A stretch of 64,000 nucleotides of DNA from Hoeflea algicola (GCF_026619415.1 NZ_JAOVZR010000001.1:124001-188000), one strand, 5' to 3'. Positions 46,092 to 55,045 are shown, numbered from the stretch's first letter. The notes: generated from the sequence alone by a model not told the origin. Program-made: numbers and translations.

Positions 46092-46520
46092 TCAGGCCGC
46101 GGCCCGCGCCGCTGCCGCGTGCGCCTTGATGCGCAGGATCATCGAGCGCAACCCGTTGGCGCGTTGCGCCGAGAGATGTTCGGCGAGCCCAAGCCGGGAG
46201 AGCAGCTCGGTTTCATCAAGCTGTTCGACTTCGGATGCCTTCTTGCCGGAATTCGCCGCCAGTACCACGGCAACCAACCCGCGCACGATATGCGCATCGG
46301 AATCACCCCGGTACATCATGACGGGATCGCCGGGCTCTCCCGGCACGGTCTCGGCCACCAGCCACACCTGACTGGCGCAGCCTCTGACCTTGTTGGCGTC
46401 GATCTGTTCGCTTTCGGGCATCTCCGGCAACGCCTTGCCGATCTCGATGAGATAGCGGTAGCGGTCTTCCCAGTCGTCCAGATATTCGAAGTCTTCAATG
46501 ATGGTTTCAATCGTCGCCAT
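46092..46520 (-). CDS. sufE: SufE-family sulfur-transfer protein
   Basis: 142 residues from ATG 46520. The active-site cysteine is Cys48 in VRGCASQVW, the SufE/CsdE signature. IIEDFEYLDDWEDRYRYLI at 7-25 is conserved. SufE accepts persulfide from SufS and feeds the SufBCD Fe-S scaffold. No suf operon is adjacent. The DNA upstream carries 46-bp tandem repeats forming terminators for the gene before it. Confidence 0.93.
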   Translation of the reverse strand: MATIETIIEDFEYLDDWEDRYRYLIEIGKALPEMPESEQIDANKVRGCASQVWLVAETVPGEPGDPVMMYRGDSDAHIVRGLVAVVLAANSGKKASEVEQLDETELLSRLGLAEHLSAQRANGLRSMILRIKAHAAAARAAA

Positions 46521-46677
46521 GCCGGGCTCCTTTGCCTGGTTCCATATAGGCAATATTTGCGCTCAGGGCACCCCGGTTGTGACGATATCCGACGGAATTC
46601 CATGCCGGGCAATCCGTTGCCGGGGGCCTGCATGACAAAAAACGCCGCCCCGACGAATAGCTGGTCCTGGCACCCGC

Positions 46678-46718
46678 ACAAAAAGAAGCGCCGCCGGGAG
46701 GAAGGGCTGGTCCCGGCG
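46678..46718 (-). terminator. intrinsic terminator within repeat, copy 1
   Basis: An identical hairpin exactly 92 bp from copy 2: minus-strand CGCCGGGA (46711-46718) pairs with TCCCGGCG (46692-46699), then CTTCTTTTTG. It is a tandem duplicate terminator placed before sufE. Confidence 0.7.
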
Positions 46719-46770
46719 CCCGTACAAACAGAAACGCCGCCCCGACGAATAGCCGGTCCTGGCACCCGCA

Positions 46771-46810
46771 CAAAAAGAAGCGCCGCCGGGAGGAAGGGCT
46801 GGTCCCGGCG
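46771..46810 (-). terminator. intrinsic terminator within repeat, copy 2
   Basis: On the minus strand CGCCGGGA (46803-46810) pairs with TCCCGGCG (46784-46791), followed by GCGCTTCTTTTTG. It would stop leftward transcription from the DUF5330 gene. Confidence 0.7.
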
Positions 46811-46934
46811 GCGGCACGTCAGACGTGGCTCGAGTTGGCAGTGTCCTGCATCATGACAGGATGGATGGGGATCGCCCCATGGTGGGTCCAATCCGCGGTG
46901 ACGCCGCGCGACCGGAGATTCGAATTGCTTGCGG

Positions 46935-47282
46935 CTAGTTGCTGGCCGTCTCCGCCTCGGTGGCTTCGGGTGGCAGTGATGCAGTTGTCAGGTCCGGCTC
47001 GCCATCGGCAAATTTGGCGTCCAGAAATTCATAGGCGATGCGGGCACCCTGTTTGGCGCGGCTGCCGAGTGCGGCAAAGGTTTCGCTGCCGGTTTCGCAA
47101 ATATCGGGTTTGCGAACGCAGATCTGCTTGATGTCCTCGAACGCTTCCATCGCCGCGGCCATGCTATGGCCGACTTCCAGCGGCGGCGCGGCTTCGAGTT
47201 CCTTGTCCGAACTGCTGTCGAGAAACGGCAAGGCAATCAGCACAAGTGAAAACCAGAAACTTCCCTTGATCAAGAACCACAT
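46935..47282 (-). CDS. DUF5330 domain protein
   Basis: 115 residues from ATG 47282. An N-terminal membrane anchor or signal (MWFLIKGSFWFSLVLIALPF) is followed by a helical domain with two Cys (KQICVRKPDICETG) probably linked by a disulfide. It is a rhizobial DUF5330 member of unknown role, likely periplasmic and membrane-tethered. It is divergent from the histidine kinase, with about 300 bp of AT-rich promoter DNA between. Confidence 0.8.
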   Translation of the reverse strand: MWFLIKGSFWFSLVLIALPFLDSSSDKELEAAPPLEVGHSMAAAMEAFEDIKQICVRKPDICETGSETFAALGSRAKQGARIAYEFLDAKFADGEPDLTTASLPPEATEAETASN

Positions 47283-47581
47283 GGATACGCCCTTCCTGTT
47301 ATCCGCCATCTTTGGGTGGAAATGTCCGGGTTGTCCCGAACTTGAACACCACCTTGGCTCAAATTCTTCAAAGCCGGTTTGAGACAGGCATGCGGTTTTG
47401 AGACAAATTTGTAGAAAATTTTAGCAATTGTCCCCGATCAGACACCCAGCCCGCGGCATTGGCACGAAAACCACTGGTTAACCATGTTCGTCAAAGCTCG
47501 CCCCAAACCCCTGGGGGTTACGGGCTTTGACCGCCTTTCCCGCCCTTGCCGGGCCTGCTTTATTCATTCCTTAAGTTGGCA

Positions 47582-49483
47582 ATGAGACAGTCGGCTCAAC
47601 AACAAGAAACTGCGGCGTGTACGGATTCGGCAGTGACAGGATTTGATATTATCATAGACAGGGTAACCATTGCGGGACGGCAAATCGCCGAATCCTGGCT
47701 TGCGCCCTCGGATTTGGACCCCGCTGATTACCAGCGTCGGGTCGGCATCATGGCGACGTGTCTTTATGGTGCGGTTGTGGCCCCGTTGGTCACCGTTCCG
47801 GTTCTGCTTTCAGTGTTTGCCTGGCCCCAGGCGCTGGCCGGCGCACTGGCGCTTGCAGCATTGCCGATTGCAATGGCCGGGGTGCTCTCCTCTTCCGGCT
47901 CACCGAAACTCACCGGGCGTGCGGCACTTGCAGCTGCCGCGCTGGCGCTGGGCGGTTTGGCCGCACTGAGCGGCGGGCTGGCTTCGCCGTTTCTGCCTTT
48001 GCTGGCGTTGTTGCCGCTCGAGGCTGCGATCAGGTCCAATTCACGTTCCGGCCTGTTGCTTGGCCTGTCGGCCGCTGGGCTGGCGCTGGTTTGCAATGCC
48101 GCGCTCAGCGGCGCCGGCCTGGTCGGTCAAACGCCGCAGGCGGGGGGATTTGCCATCAGCCTTTCTTTTGGACTTTACGCGCTGTTGCGCGGCGCAGCAC
48201 AGGTTTTAAAGCCCGTCGAGCAGCTTGCGCCAGCGCCCGAAGTCATTCCTGAACGCGATGTTACTGCCGAGCTTCTCGATCGCTTGCCGGGCCTGATCAC
48301 GCTGCACGATGCGCGCGGCGACGTCATCTATACCGCAGGCCACGATCAGGCCGACTATCGGGCCAGGCTTGGCGACGTCAGCGGCAAGGGCTTTGTCAAA
48401 CGCATCCATGTCGCCGACCGGATCGTCTTTCTCGACGCCTTTGACGCGCTGCGCCGTGGCGACAGTCGCCGCGATCTCGAAGTGCGCTTCGAGCGCCTCG
48501 ACGAGGTCGCGCAATTTGTCCACGTTGCCATTTCGCTGACCGCGGAACGCGCGGCTGACGGCAGTTTCACCGGCGCATTGGCCCAGAGCCATGACATTTC
48601 GCAGATGGTCAACGAGCGCATGCGCGCCGACGCCGACGCCGAGGAGGCCGAGACAGCCAACGCCGCCAAGACCCGGTTCCTGGCCGCCGTGAGCCATGAA
48701 TTGCGCACCCCGCTCAACGCCATTATCGGCTTTTCCGATGTGCTGGCGCGTGAGTATTTCGGCACCTTCAATGACGAGCGCCAGCGTGAATATGTCGGCC
48801 TGATCCACCAGTCGGGCGAGCATTTGCTCGGGCTGGTCAACACCATGCTCGACATGTCGAAGATCGAGGCCGGCCGCTACGAGGTATTTGTCGAACCATT
48901 CGCCATCGGCGAGGTGGTCGAGGGATGCGACGCCATGCTGCGCCTGCAGGCCGCCGACCGTGGCGTGACGCTGACCCGGCGTTTGACACCTGGCATTGGC
49001 GATGTTGTCGCCGATCGGCGCGCAGTGCAGCAGATCCTCATCAATCTGGTTGGCAATGCCATCAAGTTTACCGAGGCTGGCGGTGTCATCAATGTCGACG
49101 CCGCGATTCAGGACGGTCGGCTCAAGCTGGTGGTCAGCGATACCGGCATCGGTATTCCAGCAGACAAGCTTGCCTGTATCGGCGATCCCTTCGTGCAGGT
49201 GCAGAACGGGCTTGCGCGCCAATATGAAGGCACCGGACTTGGCCTCTCGCTGGTCAAGGGCCTGGTTGATCTTCACGGCGGTACCTTTTCGATCGACAGC
49301 CGCGAGGGCGAGGGCACCGTGGTAACCATCGACCTGCCCGCCGACGGCTCAGGCGCCAATCGCCATGACGCCGAAACCACCGCAGCCGCGCCGGTTGCGT
49401 TTCCGCCGGTGTTGCCAAGGGCAGCCCGAAACCAAGATAGAATCAGGAATGAAGACCATGCCGAGACAGCGCGTAGCGCCTGA
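47582..49483 (+). CDS. membrane PAS-domain sensor histidine kinase
   Basis: About 633 residues from ATG 47582; an upstream in-frame ATG is at 47546. Six hydrophobic helices lie at about 50-210, a PAS-like domain at about 235-350 (LLDRLPGLITLHDARGDVIY), HisKA with the phospho-acceptor in FLAAVSHELRTPLNAIIGF (His372), and an HATPase with NLVGNAIKFTEAGG, DTGIGIP and GTGLGLSLVKG. It resembles the PleC/DivJ-type kinases of alphaproteobacteria. No response regulator is adjacent, so it may feed a distant regulator such as DivK. Confidence 0.92.
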   Translation: MRQSAQQQETAACTDSAVTGFDIIIDRVTIAGRQIAESWLAPSDLDPADYQRRVGIMATCLYGAVVAPLVTVPVLLSVFAWPQALAGALALAALPIAMAGVLSSSGSPKLTGRAALAAAALALGGLAALSGGLASPFLPLLALLPLEAAIRSNSRSGLLLGLSAAGLALVCNAALSGAGLVGQTPQAGGFAISLSFGLYALLRGAAQVLKPVEQLAPAPEVIPERDVTAELLDRLPGLITLHDARGDVIYTAGHDQADYRARLGDVSGKGFVKRIHVADRIVFLDAFDALRRGDSRRDLEVRFERLDEVAQFVHVAISLTAERAADGSFTGALAQSHDISQMVNERMRADADAEEAETANAAKTRFLAAVSHELRTPLNAIIGFSDVLAREYFGTFNDERQREYVGLIHQSGEHLLGLVNTMLDMSKIEAGRYEVFVEPFAIGEVVEGCDAMLRLQAADRGVTLTRRLTPGIGDVVADRRAVQQILINLVGNAIKFTEAGGVINVDAAIQDGRLKLVVSDTGIGIPADKLACIGDPFVQVQNGLARQYEGTGLGLSLVKGLVDLHGGTFSIDSREGEGTVVTIDLPADGSGANRHDAETTAAAPVAFPPVLPRAARNQDRIRNEDHAETARSA

Positions 49484-50387
49484 CTTGTTCGATGAGGATG
49501 AAGGCGGTTTTGGCCGGGGCGCCCTGGCCACGCTGGGACGCGTCGTCTCGGCGCATCCCTCGCTTGCCGGGGGAACCGTTGCGTTCACGGTGATATTCAG
49601 CTTTGTCGCCGCCAACGCTTTGTGGGCCCAGCCCGGCCGTCACCCCGCGCCGATTCTCAAGACCCGCGAAGTCGCGACATCGATGATGCCTGCGACGGCG
49701 GCAACGCCTGAAAGCCGCATGGCGCTGGCTGAAGGCGCGCCGACGCGCTCGGTGACCACCTACCGGATCGAGCACAGCGACAACACCCAGACCGCATCGA
49801 TCCCGGTCCCCAATGCCGCACCTGCACGGGTTCAGACTGCCGTGCAACAAGCACCGACGCCGGCGCAGGCAGTCTCCAAGACTGACCCGGTGTTGAGCCG
49901 GATGCAGCAGATTCTCTCAGCCAACGGGCTTTATGACGGTGAGGTCGACGGCCTGATGGGGCCGAAATCGGCCGCCGCCATCCGCGCTTGGGAAAACGCC
50001 AACGGCTATGTCCAGACCGGCGAAGCCACGCCCGGTCTCCTGGCGGTGATGGAAACGCCCGCCAAGACCGCCGCGCCGGTCAAGATGGTCAGCCTCGACA
50101 AGGTAGTTCGCCCCAAACCACGTCCGGAGCCGACAGTTGCCGCCGATCAGCGTGCCGGCGAACCTGTCACCGAAGCCGCGGCCGAAGTGCCTGCGGTGAG
50201 CGAACTGGTGCGGCAGATCCAGTCCGGGCTTTCCAACATCGCCTACGCCGATATCGCCGTTGATGGCGTTGCCGGGACTGAAACCAGAAATGCCATCAGC
50301 GCGTTCGAAAAGCATTACCGGCTGCCGGTTACTGGCCAGCCCAATCAGACGGTGCTCAAGAAATTGCTCGAAATCGGCGCGCTGTGA
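49458..50387 (+). CDS. membrane-anchored peptidoglycan-binding protein
   Basis: About 309 residues from ATG 49458 (AGGA 9 bp upstream); ATG 49449 is also possible. One membrane helix at about 35-52 (TVAFTVIFSFVAANALW), then a disordered linker and two peptidoglycan-binding PGB_1-type modules: about 145-180 (ANGLYDGEVDGLMGPKSAAAI) and 255-300 (DIAVDGVAGTETRNAISAFE). The start overlaps the kinase gene by 26 bp, so they are co-expressed. Confidence 0.88.
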   Translation: MPRQRVAPDLFDEDEGGFGRGALATLGRVVSAHPSLAGGTVAFTVIFSFVAANALWAQPGRHPAPILKTREVATSMMPATAATPESRMALAEGAPTRSVTTYRIEHSDNTQTASIPVPNAAPARVQTAVQQAPTPAQAVSKTDPVLSRMQQILSANGLYDGEVDGLMGPKSAAAIRAWENANGYVQTGEATPGLLAVMETPAKTAAPVKMVSLDKVVRPKPRPEPTVAADQRAGEPVTEAAAEVPAVSELVRQIQSGLSNIAYADIAVDGVAGTETRNAISAFEKHYRLPVTGQPNQTVLKKLLEIGAL

Positions 50388-50725
50388 GACTGAAGGCCGG
50401 GATTTTCGTCTCAGCCATTGTCCGCCGGGTTTTTGCCGATGGCGGCATGGCGGCGATCGAACGGCGCGGCGCGGAAGAGGCAGGCGCAATCTTCGTCCGC
50501 ATCCGCCACCGCGATGGATCGGAAAGCCTGGCCGCACCTGCGCCACAGACGGCATTTGACAGCGATCATCCCGACGACCGGTTGTTCGAGTTTCGGAAAA
50601 CCCGGGTGCCGGAGACCGAGGTTTCCGAAACGATCGCCCGCGAATATCGGTACGATCCAGATATCTGGGTGCTGGAAATCGAAACCGATACGCCGGAAAC
50701 GTATCTGGATTTCAGCCAGGATTAG
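50384..50725 (+). CDS. DUF1491 family protein
   Basis: 113 residues from GTG 50384, which overlaps the preceding stop (GTGA). RLKAGIFVSAIVRRV, AEEAGAIFVRI and YDPDIWVLEIET match the DUF1491 family of alphaproteobacteria. Its function is unknown; genomic pairing with the peptidoglycan-binding gene and histidine kinase suggests a shared envelope or cell-cycle role. Confidence 0.9.
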   Translation: MRLKAGIFVSAIVRRVFADGGMAAIERRGAEEAGAIFVRIRHRDGSESLAAPAPQTAFDSDHPDDRLFEFRKTRVPETEVSETIAREYRYDPDIWVLEIETDTPETYLDFSQD

Positions 50726-50812
50726 CGCGCAAGCAATTTTAACGATTAGGCGCGGCAATAATTAATCCGACGCGTGCATGCTGGAAGCTCCGAAGAGCGT
50801 TCCCGGATTGTC

Positions 50813-51094
50813 ATGCCCAGATTTGCAACATTGGTAATTGTCTGTTCAGCCGCTGCTTTCATCGCGCCAAGCGCGATCAGCCGGATTGGTGTATCGTTTT
50901 CGGACGAGCTGTCCGAACTCACGAAACAGTGCCTGATCAAGGGAAATGTCAGCATCAACACCGGCGAGCGCATCTACCATGTGCCGGGGCAGGAGTTTTA
51001 TACTCCGACCAAAATCAGTGCCCGCTATGGCGAGCGCTGGTTCTGCTCTGAAGCCGAAGCCCGCGCCGCAGGCTGGCGAAAAGCCCGGCGATAG
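50813..51094 (+). CDS. secreted sunset-domain protein
   Basis: 93 residues from ATG 50813. A signal-like N-terminus (LVIVCSAAAFIAPS), then the sunset domain: CLIKGNVSINTGERIYHVPG, EFYTPTKI, GERWFCSEAEARAAGW. Two conserved Cys would form a disulfide. The domain is also found at the end of secreted nucleases; its function is unresolved. Confidence 0.85.
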   Translation: MPRFATLVIVCSAAAFIAPSAISRIGVSFSDELSELTKQCLIKGNVSINTGERIYHVPGQEFYTPTKISARYGERWFCSEAEARAAGWRKARR

Positions 51095-51191
51095 GTCTCA
51101 TTTCCGTGTCTGGTCTAACACCACGGTTTGAGCGAGATCCGGAACTGTCAGGCAGAGCTGCGCCAGCGATTTCTTACATGATGCGGTCGCC

Positions 51192-52334
51192 TTAGCCGGT
51201 CTTGCGGTTTGGTGCCGCGCGGTGATTGTCCTGTGCTGCCGGACGGGAAACCGGGGCAGGGCGCACCGGATTGCTGTCGGCCAGCGCCGGAACATGCAGC
51301 GGGCCGCCGGAAGTGTAGCTGTCGGCGCGTTGCCAGGTGGATAGGCGTGCAGCGCAGCTTTCCGGGTCGAGATCGTCGATCAGGTCGTTGGCCAGTGTCC
51401 GGCGGGCAGAGGGCTCGGCCAGATGCGGAAAGAAGCATTCCAGCGCAGTCTTGACGGTGTCGGCGGGTGCGTTGAGCCCGATCAGCGCGGTCGCCAGTTG
51501 GCGCCCGGACAGATCCATCATGATGCGCTCGGACAACGCGAAACTGGTCTCCATGGCGTCCGCAAGGGCTGTGGCAAACCAGGCTTCGTGGTCGCGTTTG
51601 GCGTGGCGCGCGAGCTGATTGAGCCTGGCGTCTGCGATCCGGCGTCGGGTTGCCGGCGATACCTGTTGTTCGGATGGCGCAGTGGCTGGTGTTCCATGCT
51701 CGGTGCGCGGTTTGCGGGTGCTGGTCGGCCGGTTGAGTGGCGATTTCGGGGTGGGACTGCGCTGTGCCAGCGCACGCAGCTCATCGCGCAGCTTCTCGCT
51801 CGGATCGAGCGGCGGCGTATCGATTTTCGGACGTTCGTTCGACGCGTCGGGTTTGCCTGCTGGTTGCTTGGCCGGGTCGGGGATCAGCCCGCGCAATATC
51901 AGAAGCCCTTCCACCGACGGGTCGTTGAGCCCGCGTAACGTCCTGATGGCCTGTGGCGACAGATCCGAGCGGCGTGCGGCCGCGCGTGCGTGCGGGGCAC
52001 CCATCCGCGCCACGGCACGGGCCAGGGCGCTTTCCTTGAGACCGACAAAATGAGCGATGAAGGGGGCAGCAATGTCGATCGGCTGGTTGATGATCATTTC
52101 CGCGACGTCGTCGGGCACCCGTGACAGCCGCGAAAGTGCCGCCGACGCGGTACGGCGGGTTTGCGGATCTGAAGCGTCAAAAAGCGGCATGAAAAGCCGT
52201 GAAAACCGCGCCATGTCCTGGCGCGAGGGACGTTCGAGATATTCAAGGCCGCTGATTGTCGCCATCAGCACCGCATCCTTGCGGTGGGCGGAATCGAGCC
52301 GTTCGAGATCGCGGAAACTGTTGGACACGGGCAC
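51192..52334 (-). CDS. DUF2336 family protein
   Basis: 380 residues. DMARFSRLFMPLFDASDPQTRRTASAALSR, PDDVAEMIINQPIDIAAPFI and SLSPQAI-like (SDLSPQAIRTLRGL) form alpha-helical HEAT-like repeats; a central Pro-rich linker (about 185-245) separates a second helical part. DUF2336 proteins are common in alphaproteobacteria. The role is unknown. A CtrA-like box lies in its upstream region. Confidence 0.85.
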   Translation of the reverse strand: MPVSNSFRDLERLDSAHRKDAVLMATISGLEYLERPSRQDMARFSRLFMPLFDASDPQTRRTASAALSRLSRVPDDVAEMIINQPIDIAAPFIAHFVGLKESALARAVARMGAPHARAAARRSDLSPQAIRTLRGLNDPSVEGLLILRGLIPDPAKQPAGKPDASNERPKIDTPPLDPSEKLRDELRALAQRSPTPKSPLNRPTSTRKPRTEHGTPATAPSEQQVSPATRRRIADARLNQLARHAKRDHEAWFATALADAMETSFALSERIMMDLSGRQLATALIGLNAPADTVKTALECFFPHLAEPSARRTLANDLIDDLDPESCAARLSTWQRADSYTSGGPLHVPALADSNPVRPAPVSRPAAQDNHRAAPNRKTG

Positions 52335-52383
52335 ACCTGACTGGAACGCTACGAAACAATTGTCTCAAACTATTGGAAAACCG

Positions 52384-52398
52384 TTAGCAAGCTGTTAA
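52384..52398. promoter_or_regulatory. CtrA-like binding site
   Basis: TTAG-N7-TTAA matches seven of eight bases of the CtrA consensus TTAA-N7-TTAA. It lies between the divergent DUF2336 gene and a small hypothetical gene. Confidence 0.35.
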
Positions 52399-52478
52399 CC
52401 AAGTACTGGCTTGATGGGCAGCGAGGAAGGAGAAGGATGTCCAGCGTATTTCCTGTTCCATGCATTTGGAGGCCAGAA

Positions 52479-52712
52479 ATGACGACGATATTATCCTTTG
52501 ACCAGTCAAGATGCCGGCGAGATTCGGTGGCCCATCCACCAGGTAAAGCCGGGGCGACAACTGGTCAGGTTCTGATGTTTACCGGCGTGCGTCGTGAAGT
52601 GATCAAAGCCACACCAGATCTCTACGCACCGGCTCAACACGAGCCTATGTTTGAAGACCCTGCGCCGGGCAAACCCCGCGGCAAGAAACCGAGGCGCGGC
52701 AAGCGCGCCTGA
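52479..52712 (+). CDS. small basic hypothetical protein
   Basis: 77 residues from ATG 52479; GGAGG lies 6 bp upstream, favouring this start over ATG 52437. TTILSFDQSRCRRDS and GATTGQVLMFTGVRREV, then a Lys/Arg-rich tail (GKKPRRGKRA). It resembles uncharacterised rhizobial proteins. Divergent from DUF2336. Confidence 0.7.
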   Translation: MTTILSFDQSRCRRDSVAHPPGKAGATTGQVLMFTGVRREVIKATPDLYAPAQHEPMFEDPAPGKPRGKKPRRGKRA

Positions 52713-52956
52713 TATTTGAGCGGGTCTGATGCGAGACGGTTGCGCTGATGAGCGCGCCAGACGCTGCGCGCGGCGTGGCCGCCGGGCTCACTGTCCGGCG
52801 TAACATACGCGAAAATATTTCTGAATTACCGGCGACCGCCGCGAATTGCCCTACCAATGCGCCAACCCGGCAAGTCGCCCCCGTCTGCCGACGCCGAATA
52901 GAAGCCGGGATGCCTGAAAGCGGGCACCCCGACAGGGAAGATGGTCTGACGCCCGT

Positions 52957-54231
52957 CTATTTCAGCTTGTGCATGGCCAGCAATTTCATCACTGCATTCT
53001 CGTAATAGGTCTCGGTGATGCCCTTTCGGACCTTGTGCAGAAAATACTTCTCGAACGCCACCTTGGCCAGATGCACCCACATGCCTTCTGCTGCCCAGTT
53101 GATGTTGCGTGGCGGGTTTTGCGGTTGCGCCAGGAAGGCCACGCCGCGATCGCCGAAATCGGCCAGACAGAAGGCGTTCCAGGTGGCTTCCTCTTCGGGT
53201 TCGCTTCCGGCCAATAGCGCCTTGATGTTCTTTGCTGTGGCCAGAACCATGCTTTCGATCATGTAGCCGGTTTTCGGCACACCGGTGGGAACCGGGGTCT
53301 TTTCCATCGGCGCAATAGCAATGGCAACACCGATGCCGAAGATATTGGGGTACTTCGGATTGCGCTGGTGCTTGTCGACAATGATGAACCCGCGCGGATT
53401 GACCAGACCCTCGATGTCGCGCACGGCGGCAATGCCGCGGAATGCCGGCAGCATCATCGAATATTTGAAATCGAGTTGATGCTTGGTCTTTTCCGAGCCA
53501 TCGTCATTGAGCTCGGAAACGCTCATGATGCCTGCTTCGACCTTTTCCACCTTGGCATTGGTGATCCAGCGGACGCTGCGCTGGCGCATCTCGTGCTCGA
53601 GCATGCCCTTGGTGTCGCCGACGCCGCCGAGGCCGAGATGGCCGATATAGGGTTCGGCCGTAACAAATGTCATCGGCACCTTGTCGCGGATCTTTCGGTT
53701 GCGCAGTTCCTTGTCGAGGATCATCGCGTATTCATAGGCAGGGCCGTAGCACGACGCGCCTTGTGCCGCGCCGACGACAATCGGACCGGGGTCGGCGCAG
53801 AAGGCTTCAAACGCCGCATTGGCCTGCACGGCATGGTCGACGGTGCAGACCGATTGGGTGTATCCGTCAGGGCCGAAGCCCTCGATCTCGTCGAACGCCA
53901 GTTCCGGGCCGGTAGCGATGATCAGGTAGTCATAGTCGACTGAACCGCCGTCCTCCATCTCGATCTTGTTGGCTTCCGGGACGAGTTTTTTGGCCGAGGC
54001 CTGGATGAAATCGATACCGTGCTTGGCCATCAACGGCGCCAGCTCAATGGTGATATCGCCTTTCTGGCGCCAGCCGACGCCAACCCAGGGATTGGATGGG
54101 GTGAACTGAAAGCTTTCGGTCTTGTTGACCAGAACGATACGGTGGTCCTTCCCGAGCTCCGCCTTGAGATCGAAGACCATGGAGATTCCACCAAGGCCTG
54201 CTCCAAGGACGACAATATCAGCCTTTTTCAT
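52957..54231 (-). CDS. sqr: sulfide:quinone oxidoreductase-type flavoprotein
   Basis: 424 residues from ATG 54231 (GAGGA upstream). FAD-binding VVLGAGLGGISMVFDL at 6-21; NPWVGVGWRQKGDITIELAP, YLIIATGPELAFDEIEG and NIFGIGVAIAIAP (second FAD motif) are typical. Cysteines in SVCTVDHA, GASCYGPAYEYAM and NAFCLADFGDRG sit where SQR enzymes have their redox-active thiols. It likely oxidises sulfide to polysulfide, passing electrons to quinone at the membrane. The C-terminus (WVHLAKVAFEKYFLHKVRKG) is the amphipathic membrane-docking region. Confidence 0.9.
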   Translation of the reverse strand: MKKADIVVLGAGLGGISMVFDLKAELGKDHRIVLVNKTESFQFTPSNPWVGVGWRQKGDITIELAPLMAKHGIDFIQASAKKLVPEANKIEMEDGGSVDYDYLIIATGPELAFDEIEGFGPDGYTQSVCTVDHAVQANAAFEAFCADPGPIVVGAAQGASCYGPAYEYAMILDKELRNRKIRDKVPMTFVTAEPYIGHLGLGGVGDTKGMLEHEMRQRSVRWITNAKVEKVEAGIMSVSELNDDGSEKTKHQLDFKYSMMLPAFRGIAAVRDIEGLVNPRGFIIVDKHQRNPKYPNIFGIGVAIAIAPMEKTPVPTGVPKTGYMIESMVLATAKNIKALLAGSEPEEEATWNAFCLADFGDRGVAFLAQPQNPPRNINWAAEGMWVHLAKVAFEKYFLHKVRKGITETYYENAVMKLLAMHKLK

Positions 54232-54327
54232 GCGCTTATCCTCTGGTGCGCCGGCAAGTATGCGGCCGGTCAAATATAAATCATCATTGATATATAGCGC
54301 ATCAGTCGAGGAACTCATTGATCGAAG

Positions 54328-54465
54328 TCAATTCGCGTGGGGGCACTTTTGTGTCGGGGAAATCGAACCGATCTTGATCAGACCAACCCCGGTCAGAAGC
54401 ACTGCCGCAGTGCAGGCGAGCGCGCGGATCTGGTTCCATGTCTGCCAGGTGGCCGAATAGTTGCG
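54328..54465 (-). pseudogene. C-terminal remnant resembling DUF1772
   Basis: A minus-strand stretch ends in NYSATWQTWNQIRALACTAA followed by a hydrophobic helix, like the last membrane helix of DUF1772 (anthrone-oxygenase-like) proteins. The residues before it do not match and the remainder of the family is missing. It is best read as a decayed fragment between sqr and the next gene. Confidence 0.3.
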
Positions 54466-54568
54466 CGCCGAGAGCGCGCTGGGTCGATTTCTCACGCTTG
54501 CAGGCGGCTCACCGGCCAGAGGACTGCACCGGATCACAGCCGCGCGGGTGAACTCACCTTTATCCGCG

Positions 54569-55045
54569 CTAATTGATGATTTCGTCCATGATGATGTGGT
54601 TAGCAGGGGTCGTTAAATTTGAAATCGCCGTGGTCGCGTCCACGTGCGCGATCGCAAGGACATCACATTTCACAGCATCGTATGCAGACAGTACCTCTTC
54701 GCGTGTTTCCACGACATAGGGTTCGATAACGATCTTGTTGCGCTGAAAGAAGTCAGTCCATTTCCGTTCCGCGGGCGTATTGTATTCAAAGCATACGAAG
54801 GCTCCGGTGAGGTCCATTGCCGATGTGACGCCGAGATTTCTGGTTGTGATCAAAGCGACACCGTCTGCTGACTTGGGCACGGCTGGGACGACCGGTTTGA
54901 CATCGCTTTTGGGTTTGAGCCGTTTGAGGCGGTTGAGACCGGAACCGGGATTTGTGGCTGAATTATCCTGGCTCACAGCCGGCTGCGCGAATGTGGTTGC
55001 TGCAGAATGGCCGATGGCTGCGGCCAAGAGATGTCTGATGATCAA
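54569..55045 (-). CDS. short periplasmic binding-protein-like protein
   Basis: 158 residues from TTG 55045 (GGAGG 8 bp upstream); ATG 55102 is a weaker start. Signal peptide IIRHLLAAAIGHSAATTFAQ. The last 100 residues (MDLTGAFVCFEYNTPAERKW, VVETREEVLSAYDAVKCDV) resemble one lobe of an AapJ-type polar amino acid binding protein (TDxGxxVC..TxxE / ETxDE..AYDA..CDV). Only about half of a normal binding protein is present. No ABC genes are adjacent. Lower GC than neighbours. Confidence 0.6.
   Translation of the reverse strand: MIIRHLLAAAIGHSAATTFAQPAVSQDNSATNPGSGLNRLKRLKPKSDVKPVVPAVPKSADGVALITTRNLGVTSAMDLTGAFVCFEYNTPAERKWTDFFQRNKIVIEPYVVETREEVLSAYDAVKCDVLAIAHVDATTAISNLTTPANHIIMDEIIN

Larger units (their letters stand above)
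46622..46817. repeat. 46-bp tandem repeat array (A-B-A units)
   Basis: Three full 46-bp units lie at 46663-46708 (A), 46709-46754 (B) and 46755-46800 (A), flanked by a degenerate partial unit on the left (46622-46662) and a partial on the right (46801-46817). The two A units are identical over 46 bp, and a 77-bp stretch is repeated with one mismatch at a distance of 92 bp. 46 is not a multiple of 3, so this is not a protein repeat. Confidence 0.85.

Noticed and set aside
46622..46817. CRISPR array
   Set aside because: Repeats are contiguous 46-bp units without unique spacers.
46608..46856. Coding potential across the 46-bp repeats on either strand
   Set aside because: The period is not a multiple of three, so the repeats change frame; terminator structure explains them better.
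52748..53005. 85-codon frame between the small basic protein and sqr
   Set aside because: Runs into sqr antisense; no motif or ribosome site.
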